Both the position numbers and the translations under genes were made by a program. From Zhongshania sp. (GTDB lineage: Bacteria > Pseudomonadota > Gammaproteobacteria > Pseudomonadales > Spongiibacteraceae), in NCBI RefSeq assembly GCF_029212375.1, contig NZ_JARGNU010000014.1, forward strand, positions 54,850-118,849: a stretch of 64,000 bases of DNA, read 5' to 3'. The stretch's first letter is position 1; the number at the start of each line of letters is the position of its first letter. Positions 31,779 through 41,911 of this stretch are shown piece by piece. The notes below the pieces were generated by a model. That model was given only the letters and a program-made list of their open reading frames with translations. It was not told where the DNA came from and made no database searches.

Positions 31779-31797
31779 ATGTTAATATTATTAACAT
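31779..31797. promoter_or_regulatory. AT-rich palindrome upstream of pckA
   Basis: ATGTTAATA-T-TATTAACAT is a perfect 9-1-9 palindrome ending 55 bp before the pckA ATG, in the pckA/sulP divergent region. Size and place fit an operator overlapping the pckA promoter; the regulator is not identified. Confidence 0.5.
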
Positions 31798-31852
31798 TCA
31801 ATGCGTCTTAATTGCCATGGCAAGAATCTGCTGCTAACCAAAGGACACCCCG

Positions 31853-33469
31853 ATGAGCCAATCTAAACTGCAACAAGCCCTTTCTAACTACGGTATACAA
31901 AACCCAACAGAAGTCCTTTATAACACCGACTACGAAGTTCTATTCCAAGAAGAGACGCGTCCGGAGCTCTCTGGCTATGAAGCTGGTGTGGTAACCAAAT
32001 GTGGCGCGGTAGCGGTAGATACCGGTATTTTTACCGGCCGCTCACCCAAGGATAAGTACTTTGTTAAAGACGACACCACCCGCGATACCTTGTGGTGGTC
32101 AGATCAGGGCACTAACGACAACAAACCAATTAACGAAGAAGTTTGGCAGTCGCTTAAGTCGGTGGTGGGTGAGCAGCTCAGCGGCAAGCGTCTCTTTGTA
32201 GACGATCTATTCTGTGGCGCTAATGCCGCCAGCCGCTTGAAAGTGCGCTTTGTAACCGAAGTTGCGTGGCAGTCGCACTTTGTTAAAAACATGTTTATTC
32301 GCCCCAGCGCAGCAGAGTTAGCCGATTTTGAACCTGATTTTGTGGTGTTGAACGGCGCGAAAACCACCAACCCTAACTGGAAAGAGCAGGGCCTTAATTC
32401 TGAAAACTTCGTTGCCTTTAATATGACCGAAGGCATGCAGCTTATTGGCGGCACCTGGTATGGCGGCGAAATGAAGAAGGGCATTTTCTCGGTAATGAAC
32501 TATTTGTTGCCGCAAAAGGGCATGGCCTCAATGCATTGTTCGGCAAATGTTGGTGAAGACGGCGACACGGCGATCTTTTTTGGTTTGTCTGGCACCGGCA
32601 AAACCACCTTGTCTACCGATCCAAAGCGCGCACTTATTGGCGACGATGAACACGGCTGGGACGATAACGGCGTGTTCAACTTTGAAGGCGGTTGCTACGC
32701 TAAAACCATCAATCTTAGCCAAGAGCAAGAGCCTGAAATTTACGCTGCCATCAAACGCGACGCCTTGCTAGAGAATGTAGCGGTGGATGCCGAAGGCAAT
32801 ATTGATTACGCCGACAATTCAAAAACCGAAAATACCCGCGTGTCGTACCCGATCTATCACATCGAAAACATCGTTAAACCGATTTCGGTGGGTGGTCACG
32901 CGTCTAAGGTTATTTTTCTAACCGCCGATGCCTTTGGTGTGCTGCCACCGGTAACGCGATTAACAAAGGAACAAGCGGAGTATTATTTTCTGTCGGGTTA
33001 CACCTCGAAATTGGCCGGTACTGAGCGGGGTATTACTGAACCCACACCAACCTTTTCATCGTGCTTTGGTGCAGCGTTTTTAAGTTTGCATCCCACCCAG
33101 TATGCCGAGGTTTTGAATAAGCGCATGGCCAATGCGGGCGCGCAAGCTTACTTGGTCAATACCGGTTGGAATGGCAGTGGCAAGCGTATTTCTATTAAAG
33201 CCACTCGCCAGATTATCGACGCTATTTTAGATGGCTCAATCGAGAACGCGACGTTTAACACCCTGCCGGTGTTTAATTTGGCAACCCCAGTAGCGCTGGC
33301 CGGCATTGAAGAAAATCTGTTAGACCCGCGCCAAACTTACGCTGAAACAGAGCAGTGGACAGCAAAGGCGCTTTCTTTAGCAGGGAAATTTATTGCCAAT
33401 TTCAAGCAGTTTACCGACACCCCAGAAGGTGCGGCCTTAGTTAGCGCCGGACCTACCATAGAAGGTTAG
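31853..33469 (+). CDS. pckA: Phosphoenolpyruvate carboxykinase (ATP)
   Basis: 538-residue gluconeogenic enzyme, normal length, converting oxaloacetate plus ATP to PEP. Landmarks are [20 protein letters not shown] (near residue 44), [29 protein letters not shown], the P-loop [13 protein letters not shown] near 243, [21 protein letters not shown], and [18 protein letters not shown] strong AAAGGA site precedes the ATG. Confidence 0.98.
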   Translation: MSQSKLQQALSNYGIQNPTEVLYNTDYEVLFQEETRPELSGYEAGVVTKCGAVAVDTGIFTGRSPKDKYFVKDDTTRDTLWWSDQGTNDNKPINEEVWQSLKSVVGEQLSGKRLFVDDLFCGANAASRLKVRFVTEVAWQSHFVKNMFIRPSAAELADFEPDFVVLNGAKTTNPNWKEQGLNSENFVAFNMTEGMQLIGGTWYGGEMKKGIFSVMNYLLPQKGMASMHCSANVGEDGDTAIFFGLSGTGKTTLSTDPKRALIGDDEHGWDDNGVFNFEGGCYAKTINLSQEQEPEIYAAIKRDALLENVAVDAEGNIDYADNSKTENTRVSYPIYHIENIVKPISVGGHASKVIFLTADAFGVLPPVTRLTKEQAEYYFLSGYTSKLAGTERGITEPTPTFSSCFGAAFLSLHPTQYAEVLNKRMANAGAQAYLVNTGWNGSGKRISIKATRQIIDAILDGSIENATFNTLPVFNLATPVALAGIEENLLDPRQTYAETEQWTAKALSLAGKFIANFKQFTDTPEGAALVSAGPTIEG

Positions 33470-33567
33470 GAATGTTGCCCTAAGCGCTGAGCAAACGCTC
33501 TGCGCTTAGGCGCGCTGTTAAGTACACTGCCATGTTTGTTAAGTTGCCATGGCAGTTTTTCTAATTA

Positions 33568-33771
33568 ATGAGTTTCTCCATGGAAAAGCGCACTGCACGA
33601 TTAACCCTTTTAGTCGACCCTCATAAAAAGGCGGCCTTCGAAAAGCTGTGTGAACAGGAGGACGTTACCCCCTCTCAAAAAATTCGCCAGTTTATGCGCG
33701 ATTATATTGAGCAAGCGCTTGGCCCAGATTGGAAAGAACAAGTTTTTAACGGTGAAGATGACGCGCCGTAA
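33568..33771 (+). CDS. Small ribbon-helix-helix-like protein
   Basis: 67 residues from the first ATG, or 63 from the ATG at 33580 (MEKRTARLTLLVDPH). The pattern is a basic strand (RTARLTLLVDP), then two helices (HKKAAFEKLCEQE, PSQKIRQFMRDYIEQAL). This is the layout of CopG/Arc-type ribbon-helix-helix DNA-binding proteins. There is no partner toxin gene beside it. It lies 98 bp after pckA and is likely expressed separately or by read-through. Confidence 0.65.
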   Translation: MSFSMEKRTARLTLLVDPHKKAAFEKLCEQEDVTPSQKIRQFMRDYIEQALGPDWKEQVFNGEDDAP

Positions 33772-33819
33772 CATCTCCTCAATGTGGCTACGCCCTTGCT
33801 AATATAAACCGCTTATTGG

Positions 33820-35091
33820 CTATGCATCCGTGGCAAAATTAATTGTAACGCAGTGCCCAGAGGCATACGCCTCATTGCTGTAGTGCCACCCCATGCGGGT
33901 GGTCAGTTCGCTAACGAGACGCAGCCCTAAACCAAAGCCCAAGCTTTCTACCGCCTCGTCACTGTGCCGATTGGTGTTAGTGACGATAATCGTTGCTGCC
34001 TGTTGAATGATGCGAACGTCGCCTTCCCATGTGTGTTGAAACGCATTCTGAATAATATTGGCGAGCACAATACGCGCCGGTTCGGTTGCTATTTCGATGC
34101 TAAAGGGCTGGGTTTGCACATCAATTTGCACGGCTTTGTCTTGCATTAGGTAACGGGATTCTGCCACCAAATCGTTGAGCAGTTGATCTAGCTGCACAGT
34201 GGTTTTGGGTAGCGACTCGTTTTGATCGTCGCGGCTCAACCAAAGCAAGGTGTGGGTGAGGTTTTTCATGGTGAGGCTAGCGCGGTCAATTCGGTCAACA
34301 ATAGGGCCGAGCTGAGCGGGGTTAAGTTGCTGCTGCTGTTCTAATTTGCGCAGCAGATTGATGTTGCTGCGAATAATACTGATGGGCGTGCGCAATTCGT
34401 GGCTAACATGGCGCTGGTAGTGATGTTCACGCTCAAGGCTGTCGTGCACGGTTGTTAGGCTAGAGCGGATAAGGCCAGCCATGGTATTTAACTCTGGAAA
34501 CCCAAAGTGCGGCACAGACTCGTGCAGCGACTCAGCGTTTAAATTGCGGGTCCACTGCACAAGTTCGGATACTGGCTGGGTAACTCGGCGGCTCAGCAGC
34601 CAAATAATAAATGCCAAGCCAATCAGCGTACCCACGCTAACCATAGCCAGCAACTGCTTGCTGCGCATTGCGCTAAGCCCGATCACGCTTGATGCGTCTT
34701 TGCGGGTGAGGGTGCGAGCAATAAAATAATCTGTGCCGTCTATGGTATGCCTAAGCAGAAAATGCACCACCCGCGGCGGTTCAAGCCAAGTGGCATTGTG
34801 CTCTTTAACGAGCACGTCGGTTTTGTCTGGAAGCTGTGCAAACGGCTCGCTAAGGCTGGGCGGCATTAACGCCCAGTTAGAGGTAAAGTAATAACCGTCG
34901 ATGGTGTTCAAGCCGCCGCGCTCAGCCTTTGGTACACTTTTTATATACCGGCTTGCAGCCTGTTCCATTTGGCCTGCAACAATGGTATCCATGCCGCGAA
35001 TAAAATAATGGGCGCTAAGCAGTGAGAAACCGCCAACAATAACAACGAGCAAACCCAGTGCGCTTAGTGCCGCCAGCAATTTAAGACGCAT
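33820..35091 (-). CDS. Sensor histidine kinase
   Basis: 423 residues from the ATG at 35091 (MRLKLLAALSALG), which overlaps the response-regulator end by 11 bp. Two transmembrane segments (about 7-27 and 150-172) flank a periplasmic sensor region. A HAMP-like linker follows. The H-box is HVSHELRTPISIIRSN. The ATPase part is short: NIIQNAFQHTWEG is the N-box, and GFGLGLRLVSELTTRMGW covers the G2 region. The D/G1 box is hard to see (ATIIVTNTNRHSDE), so the ATP lid may be reduced. It is the last gene of the RND operon and probably controls it. Confidence 0.87.
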   Translation of the reverse strand: MRLKLLAALSALGLLVVIVGGFSLLSAHYFIRGMDTIVAGQMEQAASRYIKSVPKAERGGLNTIDGYYFTSNWALMPPSLSEPFAQLPDKTDVLVKEHNATWLEPPRVVHFLLRHTIDGTDYFIARTLTRKDASSVIGLSAMRSKQLLAMVSVGTLIGLAFIIWLLSRRVTQPVSELVQWTRNLNAESLHESVPHFGFPELNTMAGLIRSSLTTVHDSLEREHHYQRHVSHELRTPISIIRSNINLLRKLEQQQQLNPAQLGPIVDRIDRASLTMKNLTHTLLWLSRDDQNESLPKTTVQLDQLLNDLVAESRYLMQDKAVQIDVQTQPFSIEIATEPARIVLANIIQNAFQHTWEGDVRIIQQAATIIVTNTNRHSDEAVESLGFGLGLRLVSELTTRMGWHYSNEAYASGHCVTINFATDA

Positions 35092-35761
35092 CGTTGGGGT
35101 CCTCGCGCAGCACAAACCCAAAACCACTTAAGGTGTGAATAAGCGCGGGGGCGCCATCTATGTTAATGGCTTTGCGCAATTTAAACATATGCACTTTAAG
35201 GGCGTTGCTGTCGGGGCTGTCGTCGCCCCACAGCGCCCGTTCCAATTGATTTTTAGTCACGCTGGCGGGGGCTGCCCGCAACAGCACTTCGAGTAAGGTC
35301 CAGTTGCTGGGCGACAAATGCAGACGTTCGCCACCGCGACTCACCTGGCGCTCGCTAAGGTTCATGGTTAAATCGCGGTATTGCAGCTGCTGCACTTGGC
35401 CGCTGCGCCGCCGTGCCAGCGATTGCAGGCGTACCACCAGCTCTTCAAGTTCAAAGGGCTTAACCAGATAATCGTCGGTACCGGCGCGAAAGCCTTCAAG
35501 TTTGTCGCTGAGTTGGTCCCGTGCGGTTAGCATAATTACGGGGGTATCTAGACCGTCTAAACGCAATTGTTGGCAAACGCTAAAGCCATTTAGGCGCGGC
35601 AGATTAATGTCGAGGAGGATCACGTCGTAGCGGTGGCTGCGCAATAAATTTAGCGCCGCCACGCCATTGCTGGCGTGGTCGCTGTCGATTTGCTCCAGCG
35701 CCAGATAATCTATAACCGTGCAGGCCAAATCGTGATCGTCTTCTACTAACAGCACATTCAT
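35081..35761 (-). CDS. OmpR-family response regulator
   Basis: 226 residues. The receiver domain has the acidic pair EDD, phospho-acceptor Asp in DVILLDINLPRLNG (near residue 52), the Thr in VIMLTARD and the Lys in DYLVKPFELEEL. The winged-helix effector runs from about 125 to 220 (LSPSNWTLLEVLLRAAP, DSNALKVHMFKLRKAI, IHTLSGFGFVLRED). It sits 57 bp after the RND pump and overlaps the kinase gene. A link to the PmrA-like box near eptA is possible but untested. Confidence 0.92.
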   Translation of the reverse strand: MNVLLVEDDHDLACTVIDYLALEQIDSDHASNGVAALNLLRSHRYDVILLDINLPRLNGFSVCQQLRLDGLDTPVIMLTARDQLSDKLEGFRAGTDDYLVKPFELEELVVRLQSLARRRSGQVQQLQYRDLTMNLSERQVSRGGERLHLSPSNWTLLEVLLRAAPASVTKNQLERALWGDDSPDSNALKVHMFKLRKAINIDGAPALIHTLSGFGFVLREDPNDAS

Positions 35762-35818
35762 TTATTGTCAGCTTTTGGTTTGTGGCTGTGGCTATGCGAA
35801 GGCCCCGTGGCTTTGTTT

Positions 35819-38800
35819 TTATTCAGCTTGATGATCACGGCTTTTCACTCCTATTAAATCCAGCATGCGCTCCAGCGCGTCGTGAATATCGTGTTTAATC
35901 ATCAACAGGCTGGGGATGATAATAAGGGTTATTGCGGTGGCAAACAAAATGCCGTAGCCCAGCGAGATTGCCGCTGGAATTAAGAACTGCGCCTGCACCG
36001 AGGTTTCGCCAAGCAAAGGCATTAGGCCGGCGTAGGTGGTTAGCGAGGTGAGTAACACCGCCCGCAAGCGGCTTTGGCAGGTTTCCATAATGGCGTCGTG
36101 CAGGCTCATCTCAGGCTGCTCTTCACGCAATTCATTAAACCGAGAAACCAGCAGCAGGCTGTCGTTCACCACCACGCCGCTGAGCGCAATAATGCCATTG
36201 AAGGACAAAATACCCAGCGATACGTCATTAAGCCAGTGACCGAGAATGGCGCCGACAATACCGAAGGGAATCGCGGTCATAATCAACAAGGGCTGAGTAT
36301 AGGATTTGAGCGGTATGGCCAGCAACATGTAAATAATTAGCATGGCGATTAGAAAGCTGTTCACCATCGACGACTGGGTTTCTGCCTGCTGTTCTGCCTC
36401 GCCAGCAAAGTGCACATCAATGCCGGGAAATTGGCGATACAACTGGGGCAGTAAATCACGATTAACAAGGCTCACCAGCTCAGTAGACGACAGCACATCT
36501 TTGTCTACACTGCCGGAGATATACACGGCGCGCTTGCTGTTAATGCGGGTGATGCTGTCGCGGGTATAGCCAAAGCTGGCGGTAGCCACATCGCTTAAGG
36601 CCAACACGCTGCCGTCGGCGGTGCGAATATGGGCGTTGAGGACGTCTGCCGGAGTGCCGCGGTCTTGCTCAGGATAGCGCACCTTTACTTCAATCTCGTC
36701 ATTATTGCGCTGGTAGCGCTGCACCACTTGGCCGCTAAAACCCTGCAAAATTTGGCTGGCGAGTTCGTCGGTTGTTAAGCCCAGCGCGCGGCCCTGGGGT
36801 GTTAGCTTGAGTTGTAACTGAGGCTGACCAGGTTGCAAATTGTCTTCTAGGCCGCTAATACCTGGCAGTAATTGCAGCTGACCTTTAAGCCAACTGCCGG
36901 CAGCAGTGAGCAGGGCGTCGTCGGTGCCGCGCAATTCAATTCGCAGCGCGTCTACCATGTGCCGCGAGCTTTGAATTCGCAGGGTTTGCACACCCTCGGG
37001 AATGCCAGCGGCTTGTTGCCACGCCTTGCTAAATGTACGCACATCGTAGGGTGAGTCGCTGCGCAATTCCACGGTGACTTTGCCGCGCTGATCGGCTTCT
37101 GAGAGTACTTGCAAATGGCTAATAGCACTAACTTGATCGCCACTCTTAGCGCGCAGTTTTTGGTCGGTTGCGTAAGCGAGGGCTTCGAGTTCGCGCAAGC
37201 TGGCATGGGTTTGGCCAAAGCTGGCATCGTTAAACAAGGTGATATCAGCGCTCACGGTGTCGCCAATAATATCGGGGAAGAAGCTCAGCCTAACGGCGCC
37301 GGTAAATGGCATGCTAACAACGCCAATTAGAATCGCCATTGAGATCAGCGAGGTTGCGTAGCGGTGGGTGAGCGCCCAGTCGATCACTGGACGATATAGC
37401 TGCTGACTAAACCATTGCAAGCCATTGTCGCAACCGTGCTGTATTCGCTGCCAACCCGCAGCCAAGCCGCTGGGCGGTGCGCTGCGACGAGTTTTAAGAT
37501 GCGCCAGATGCGACGGCAAAATTAGTTTTGATTCAATTAATGACAGCAGCAGGCAAATACTAACGATCATCGCGAACTGACTATAAAGCTGGCCGAGTAT
37601 GCCCTCGATTTGCGACAGTGCTGCAAACGCCGCCACCGTGGTGAATACCCCAAACATGGTGGGAATCGCAACGCGGGAGGTACCTTTAATGGTGTTGGCA
37701 ACCGTGTCGCCGTATAGCCGTCGTTCGGTGTAAATACTTTCGCCAACCACCACCGCATCGTCTACGACGATACCCAGCGCCAAAATAAAACCAAAGGTAG
37801 TGAACTCGTTAAGCGTGAGTGCGGCGTAGCTGTCACCCATAAAAAACAGGGTGCCAAAGAAAATAAAGGGCAGCCCCATTGCAACCCAAAAGGCCACGGT
37901 TAGATTGAGAAATAGGGCCAGCAGCACAAACACCAGGGCGATACCGGAGGTGGCATTTTTGATTAATAATTGCAGGCGCTCATTAATCAGGGTGCTGCGG
38001 TCGTACCAACTATCGAGGTAAACGTCGTTTGGAAGTTGGCCGTTGTGCTGCCACTCGTCGAGTACGTTGCGGGCGGCGGTAACCGTGTTGCTAATGTCGT
38101 CGGTGCCCGCAGCCAGAACCTCTATGGCCAAGCTGTTTTTGCCTTGAAAACGCGACAGCACTGCGGTGTTGTCGTCGAAATCATCGGTAATGGTGGCAAT
38201 GTCGCCGAGTTTAATCATGTCGCCGCTGGGGGAGGCTAGCAGGGGAATCTCAGCAAAATCTTGCTTTTGGTAAGCCTGTTCAGAGGCCTTTAGCTGAAGG
38301 TATAAATGCTCGTTTTTAAGTGTTGCCGCAAGGGGGGTGGACGACCCCGCATTAATGGCCGCCTCAACATCGCTAAGCGATAGGCCGTAGGCTTGTAAGC
38401 GGCCCTCGCTAATTTCTACGGTGAGCATGGGGTCCAGCCAGCCAGAAATAGTAACGCGGCTAATTTGGCTTTCTGCCAACAAATCCATTTTTAGTTTGTC
38501 GGCTAATTGTTGCAGGCTGTGGCGGTCGGTATCGCCATAGAGCTGCACCCACAGCGAATGCTCTTGGCGTTCAACAATTTCGATAATCGGGTTTTTAGCG
38601 CCGGCGGGAAAACTGGAAATAGCGTCTACTTTTGAGCGCACATCGCGCAGCAGTAAATCGATATCGTAACCAGACTGACGCTCTACGGTTACGGTGGCGC
38701 CATTGGCCGTAGCGCTACTGGTAATGGATTTTATGCCGGTGACACTTTGCAGTTGATCTTCAATTTTTATCGCTAGGCCTTCCTCCGATTGCTGCGCCGA

Positions 38801-38983
38801 GCCGCTGCGATAGGTAATGGAAATACTCAGCGCGTAGGGGTCCATACTCGGGAATGCTTCTTTGCGCAGGGAACCGGCCTGCATCAACCCCAACACGATT
38901 ATTAGCAGCATGAGCAAATTCGCCGCAACAGGGTTGCTGGCAAACCACCCGATAATACCGCCACCAGTGGGTTTATTACTCAT
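35819..38983 (-). CDS. RND efflux transporter permease
   Basis: 1054 residues, full length for an AcrB-type trimeric proton antiporter. It begins GIIGWFASNPVAANLLMLL (TM1), has two large periplasmic loops, and carries the TM4 proton-relay region GFILALGIVVDDAVVVGESIYTERR (within residues 395-420) and the second-half counterpart GIIALSGVVVNDSLLLVSRF. It belongs to the branch with an FPSMDP/ISITYRSGSAQQ opening rather than the classic AcrB branch. The gene overlaps the adaptor by 8 bp. The substrate cannot be told. Confidence 0.92.
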   Translation of the reverse strand: MSNKPTGGGIIGWFASNPVAANLLMLLIIVLGLMQAGSLRKEAFPSMDPYALSISITYRSGSAQQSEEGLAIKIEDQLQSVTGIKSITSSATANGATVTVERQSGYDIDLLLRDVRSKVDAISSFPAGAKNPIIEIVERQEHSLWVQLYGDTDRHSLQQLADKLKMDLLAESQISRVTISGWLDPMLTVEISEGRLQAYGLSLSDVEAAINAGSSTPLAATLKNEHLYLQLKASEQAYQKQDFAEIPLLASPSGDMIKLGDIATITDDFDDNTAVLSRFQGKNSLAIEVLAAGTDDISNTVTAARNVLDEWQHNGQLPNDVYLDSWYDRSTLINERLQLLIKNATSGIALVFVLLALFLNLTVAFWVAMGLPFIFFGTLFFMGDSYAALTLNEFTTFGFILALGIVVDDAVVVGESIYTERRLYGDTVANTIKGTSRVAIPTMFGVFTTVAAFAALSQIEGILGQLYSQFAMIVSICLLLSLIESKLILPSHLAHLKTRRSAPPSGLAAGWQRIQHGCDNGLQWFSQQLYRPVIDWALTHRYATSLISMAILIGVVSMPFTGAVRLSFFPDIIGDTVSADITLFNDASFGQTHASLRELEALAYATDQKLRAKSGDQVSAISHLQVLSEADQRGKVTVELRSDSPYDVRTFSKAWQQAAGIPEGVQTLRIQSSRHMVDALRIELRGTDDALLTAAGSWLKGQLQLLPGISGLEDNLQPGQPQLQLKLTPQGRALGLTTDELASQILQGFSGQVVQRYQRNNDEIEVKVRYPEQDRGTPADVLNAHIRTADGSVLALSDVATASFGYTRDSITRINSKRAVYISGSVDKDVLSSTELVSLVNRDLLPQLYRQFPGIDVHFAGEAEQQAETQSSMVNSFLIAMLIIYMLLAIPLKSYTQPLLIMTAIPFGIVGAILGHWLNDVSLGILSFNGIIALSGVVVNDSLLLVSRFNELREEQPEMSLHDAIMETCQSRLRAVLLTSLTTYAGLMPLLGETSVQAQFLIPAAISLGYGILFATAITLIIIPSLLMIKHDIHDALERMLDLIGVKSRDHQAE

Positions 38984-40178
38984 CGCCGCTGGCTCCTGCA
39001 GTGACGGTTTCTGCCGTTACTGGCTTCACCGCATGAACACGTACACCAGGCAAGTAGCTGCTAAGCGGGTGAATGACCACTTTTTGTGGGCTGGCGGCCA
39101 GCACTTTTGGTACTGGGATATACACAAAACCGCCATTATTAAAAAGGCTGGCGGCAGTAAATTTACGGAGAATGTCGCTGCTGTCTACATACCAGATCTC
39201 GCCGCGCTGGCTCAGCGCCGAGGCGGGGAGCTGCCATAAATTATCGACCCAACGGCCTAGCAAAGTGGCCTGAACAAAGGTGCCTGGTAGCAGCGGAGGG
39301 GTTTGCGTGAGTGGCGCATTTATAGTGACAATCGCGGCGCGCTGGCGAGTTTCACTGTCGCGGTGTAATTCGCTGCGGCTAAGTACGCCCTGCCATTGCT
39401 GGCCAGTTTCCACTTGGTTTAGGCTCACGGTGCGGGCATCGCTGCTAAGGCTGGCCAAATCGCTCGGCAGTTGCAGCCAATCCCGCGCGGCAAGGGGCAG
39501 TGATAATTCGAGTTGCTGGCTGTCATCAAGCAACGCGATAACTGTGCCGGTTTGAACGTAGCTACCAGGGGCAATGTCACGACGACTGATAATGGCGTCG
39601 AATGGCGCCTTAATTTGGGTGTGATTTAAATTATTGCGGGCATTCGCTAGTGCCGCGTCTGCTTCGGCAACGGCCGCTCGGGCCGCGCGCAATTGCGGTT
39701 CGCGCAATACCAGTTCCGAATCGGGTTCGCCCTTTATATTCGAGGCCTGCCATTCGCGGCGAGCTTGCAGCGCTTGGCGTTCTTCTTCTAACAACGCGAG
39801 TTTGGCGTCTGCCAATGCCCTTGCCGCTGCGCTAAGCGCAGCCTTATATGGGGCGTCATCTACCTGGGCCAGTAAGTCGCCTGCTTTTACAATATTACCA
39901 CTGGCAAAATGAGGTGACAGCTTGCTTACTTGGCCAGAAATTTGGCTGCTTAGCTCAAGTCTATACCGCGGCTCAGCGCTGCCATAGCCGGTGATAACAG
40001 CTTGGTAACGACTGGGGCTAACCGTAATAACCTTTACTTCTGTTCGCACGGCTTGGCTTTCCACCGGCAATGGTTTAGCCGCGTGATGCGACAAGCGATA
40101 TTGGGTATATACCGCAACACCGAGCAGTACAAGAACGGCCGCGATCAGAATAAAACGACGGGAGTATTGGTGCTTCAA
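38976..40178 (-). CDS. RND periplasmic adaptor (membrane fusion protein)
   Basis: 400 residues. An N-terminal membrane anchor (FILIAAVLVLLGVAVYTQY) is followed by barrel-sandwich halves (LELSSQISGQVSKLSPHF, GDLLAQVDDAPYKAAL and IKAPFDAIISRRDIAPGSYV). Between them is an Ala/Arg/Glu-rich alpha-hairpin (about residues 110-185). Beta-barrel and membrane-proximal domains end it. It bridges the inner-membrane pump and the TolC-like channel; its gene overlaps both neighbours (4 and 8 bp). Confidence 0.92.
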   Translation of the reverse strand: MKHQYSRRFILIAAVLVLLGVAVYTQYRLSHHAAKPLPVESQAVRTEVKVITVSPSRYQAVITGYGSAEPRYRLELSSQISGQVSKLSPHFASGNIVKAGDLLAQVDDAPYKAALSAAARALADAKLALLEEERQALQARREWQASNIKGEPDSELVLREPQLRAARAAVAEADAALANARNNLNHTQIKAPFDAIISRRDIAPGSYVQTGTVIALLDDSQQLELSLPLAARDWLQLPSDLASLSSDARTVSLNQVETGQQWQGVLSRSELHRDSETRQRAAIVTINAPLTQTPPLLPGTFVQATLLGRWVDNLWQLPASALSQRGEIWYVDSSDILRKFTAASLFNNGGFVYIPVPKVLAASPQKVVIHPLSSYLPGVRVHAVKPVTAETVTAGASGDE

Positions 40179-41608
40179 AGGTCTGTCTCCAAGACGGTGG
40201 TCTGGGCGGGTGCGGGTGCTTCCCAGCCCAGGCCTAAAGCCAGCGCTAGGTCTATACGATTAGTGAGCCGCTGGCGTTGCAGCTCATTTTGCTTAAGTAG
40301 CAGATCAAAGGTTTGTTGTTGCACCGTGAGTAAATCGAGCATGTCGATAAGGCCAGCGCGATACTTCTGCTGATAATTGCCGAGGTTGCGAGCGGCGTTG
40401 GCAACCGCGTTGCCAATTAACTGTTGCTGGCGCTGCAGCGATTGTTCAATGCTAAGCGTGTCTTCCACTTCATTCACCGCGGTGAGCAGCGTGGCGCGAT
40501 AGGCCTGATACCGTTGGGCCTCTTGTAAGGCGGCAATGTCGGCAGCGGCTTTTAACTGGCCGCCCTGATAAAGCGGCGCCGTTAATTGGCCAAGCAAAGA
40601 CCACAGCGGATTTGTTAGCAGTGCACGGCTGGGGGTATTGGCGACATCTTCCAGCGCGGCACTTAAACTAAATTGCGGCAACATATCCTTGTAGGCCGCC
40701 TTGCGCTGAAAAGCTGAGGCCTCGATAGCCGCAAAGGCGGCTTGTAAATCTGGTCGTCGCGCTAAGGTTTGCGGCGGCAGCGCAAGCAGCGGGGGTAAAA
40801 TGTTGGGGTATTTTTGAGGCAGCTGCGACGGCTCCGGCCGGTAGCCACCCAACAAAGTGCTTAGTGCGCGCTGAGCTTGTTTGAGGCTTTCCCTGCTGCT
40901 TTCTAAGGTCGCTTCAGTGGATGCCAGCGAGGTTTGAATGTTGTCTAGATCTGCACGGCTTGATAAGCCACTGCGGTAGCGGCTATCTACAAAGTCTTGG
41001 TTCAGTTGCAGGTTTTCTACCAGCTGGGATTGAAGCGCTATTTGCTGCTGCGCGGCCACTAGGTCTAGCCACTGCTTGCATAGCTGGGCCACTAAGGTAT
41101 CGCGGGCGCCTTGTAATAACAGCGCTTTTTCCATTACGGTTTTGGCTGCGGCGCGATTTTTATCCGCGAGCTTAGCCCAAATATCTGCCTCCCAACTTAT
41201 GGTGAGGCTGCCGGTATAGCGGTTGCTGATGCTGCCGTCACTGCCAGACTCGCTACGCACACCCTGTAAACCCGCGCCAATTTGTGGCAAAGCTTGGCCG
41301 CGAACTTGGCGCTGTTCGGTTTGGGCAATTTGCAGGGTAATTAGGGTTTGCTGCAAATCTGGATTGGCCTGTAGTGCAATAGTAATCAGATTATTAAGAT
41401 CGGCGGAGGAAACCAGTTGATTGAGGTTGGATGCATTTGCAAAGGTGTTTTGCTCTAATGCCCAATTGCCAAACTCGTGTTGAAGCGCCGTTGCTTGGTT
41501 TGTAAAATCACCGTCGGGCGGGGTGGTGGCGCAGGCACCGAGTAGTAACGCAATTAAAGGTAATAGCCGGTATTGGCGGCGAGACAAAGGCTTGGCAAGT
41601 AAGGGCAT
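40175..41608 (-). CDS. TolC/OprM-like outer-membrane efflux lipoprotein
   Basis: 477 residues with a lipobox (LPLIALLLGACATTPP; Cys near 26). It has two outer-membrane efflux repeats, each with long helices: NLNQLVSSADLNNLITIALQ and TAVNEVEDTLSIEQSLQ, plus SWEADIWAKLADKNRA and PLYQGGQLKAAADIAALQEA. It is the first gene of the five-gene operon tolC-like/adaptor/pump/regulator/kinase. Confidence 0.9.
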   Translation of the reverse strand: MPLLAKPLSRRQYRLLPLIALLLGACATTPPDGDFTNQATALQHEFGNWALEQNTFANASNLNQLVSSADLNNLITIALQANPDLQQTLITLQIAQTEQRQVRGQALPQIGAGLQGVRSESGSDGSISNRYTGSLTISWEADIWAKLADKNRAAAKTVMEKALLLQGARDTLVAQLCKQWLDLVAAQQQIALQSQLVENLQLNQDFVDSRYRSGLSSRADLDNIQTSLASTEATLESSRESLKQAQRALSTLLGGYRPEPSQLPQKYPNILPPLLALPPQTLARRPDLQAAFAAIEASAFQRKAAYKDMLPQFSLSAALEDVANTPSRALLTNPLWSLLGQLTAPLYQGGQLKAAADIAALQEAQRYQAYRATLLTAVNEVEDTLSIEQSLQRQQQLIGNAVANAARNLGNYQQKYRAGLIDMLDLLTVQQQTFDLLLKQNELQRQRLTNRIDLALALGLGWEAPAPAQTTVLETDL

Positions 41609-41911
41609 GGGGACTCTTGGTGCTAATGTAATGCTTGCAGAGTAAACCGTCGGCGGTTAACAAACCGTTAAGGCCAAGCACCAGTTATTGCGTCTATACA
41701 TAAAAAAGGCTAAAGAGCCATCTTAGGGGGAAATACGACGATTATAGGCTGTTACCGCTAACACAAATTATTGGCAGAAATAATGAGCGGCTACGCCAGT
41801 ACTATTATTTGGCCGTGATACTGCGCGTTGCGCAGCTAGTTCTACTCAGGTATAAAGCGGGTGATTATGCGGCGCGACCAGCCTTACACTGCTGATCGCG
41901 CCATTGTGCGC
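41609..41911. other. Intergenic stretch with 3' hairpin of the next gene
   Basis: No gene. On the right side 41871-41882 and 41891-41902 form a 12-bp stem with one mismatch and an 8-base loop (GGCGCGACCAGC / GCTGATCGCGCC), just after the stop of the gene at 41912; likely its terminator, though no clear U-run is visible. The left part should hold the promoter of the RND operon. Confidence 0.5.
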
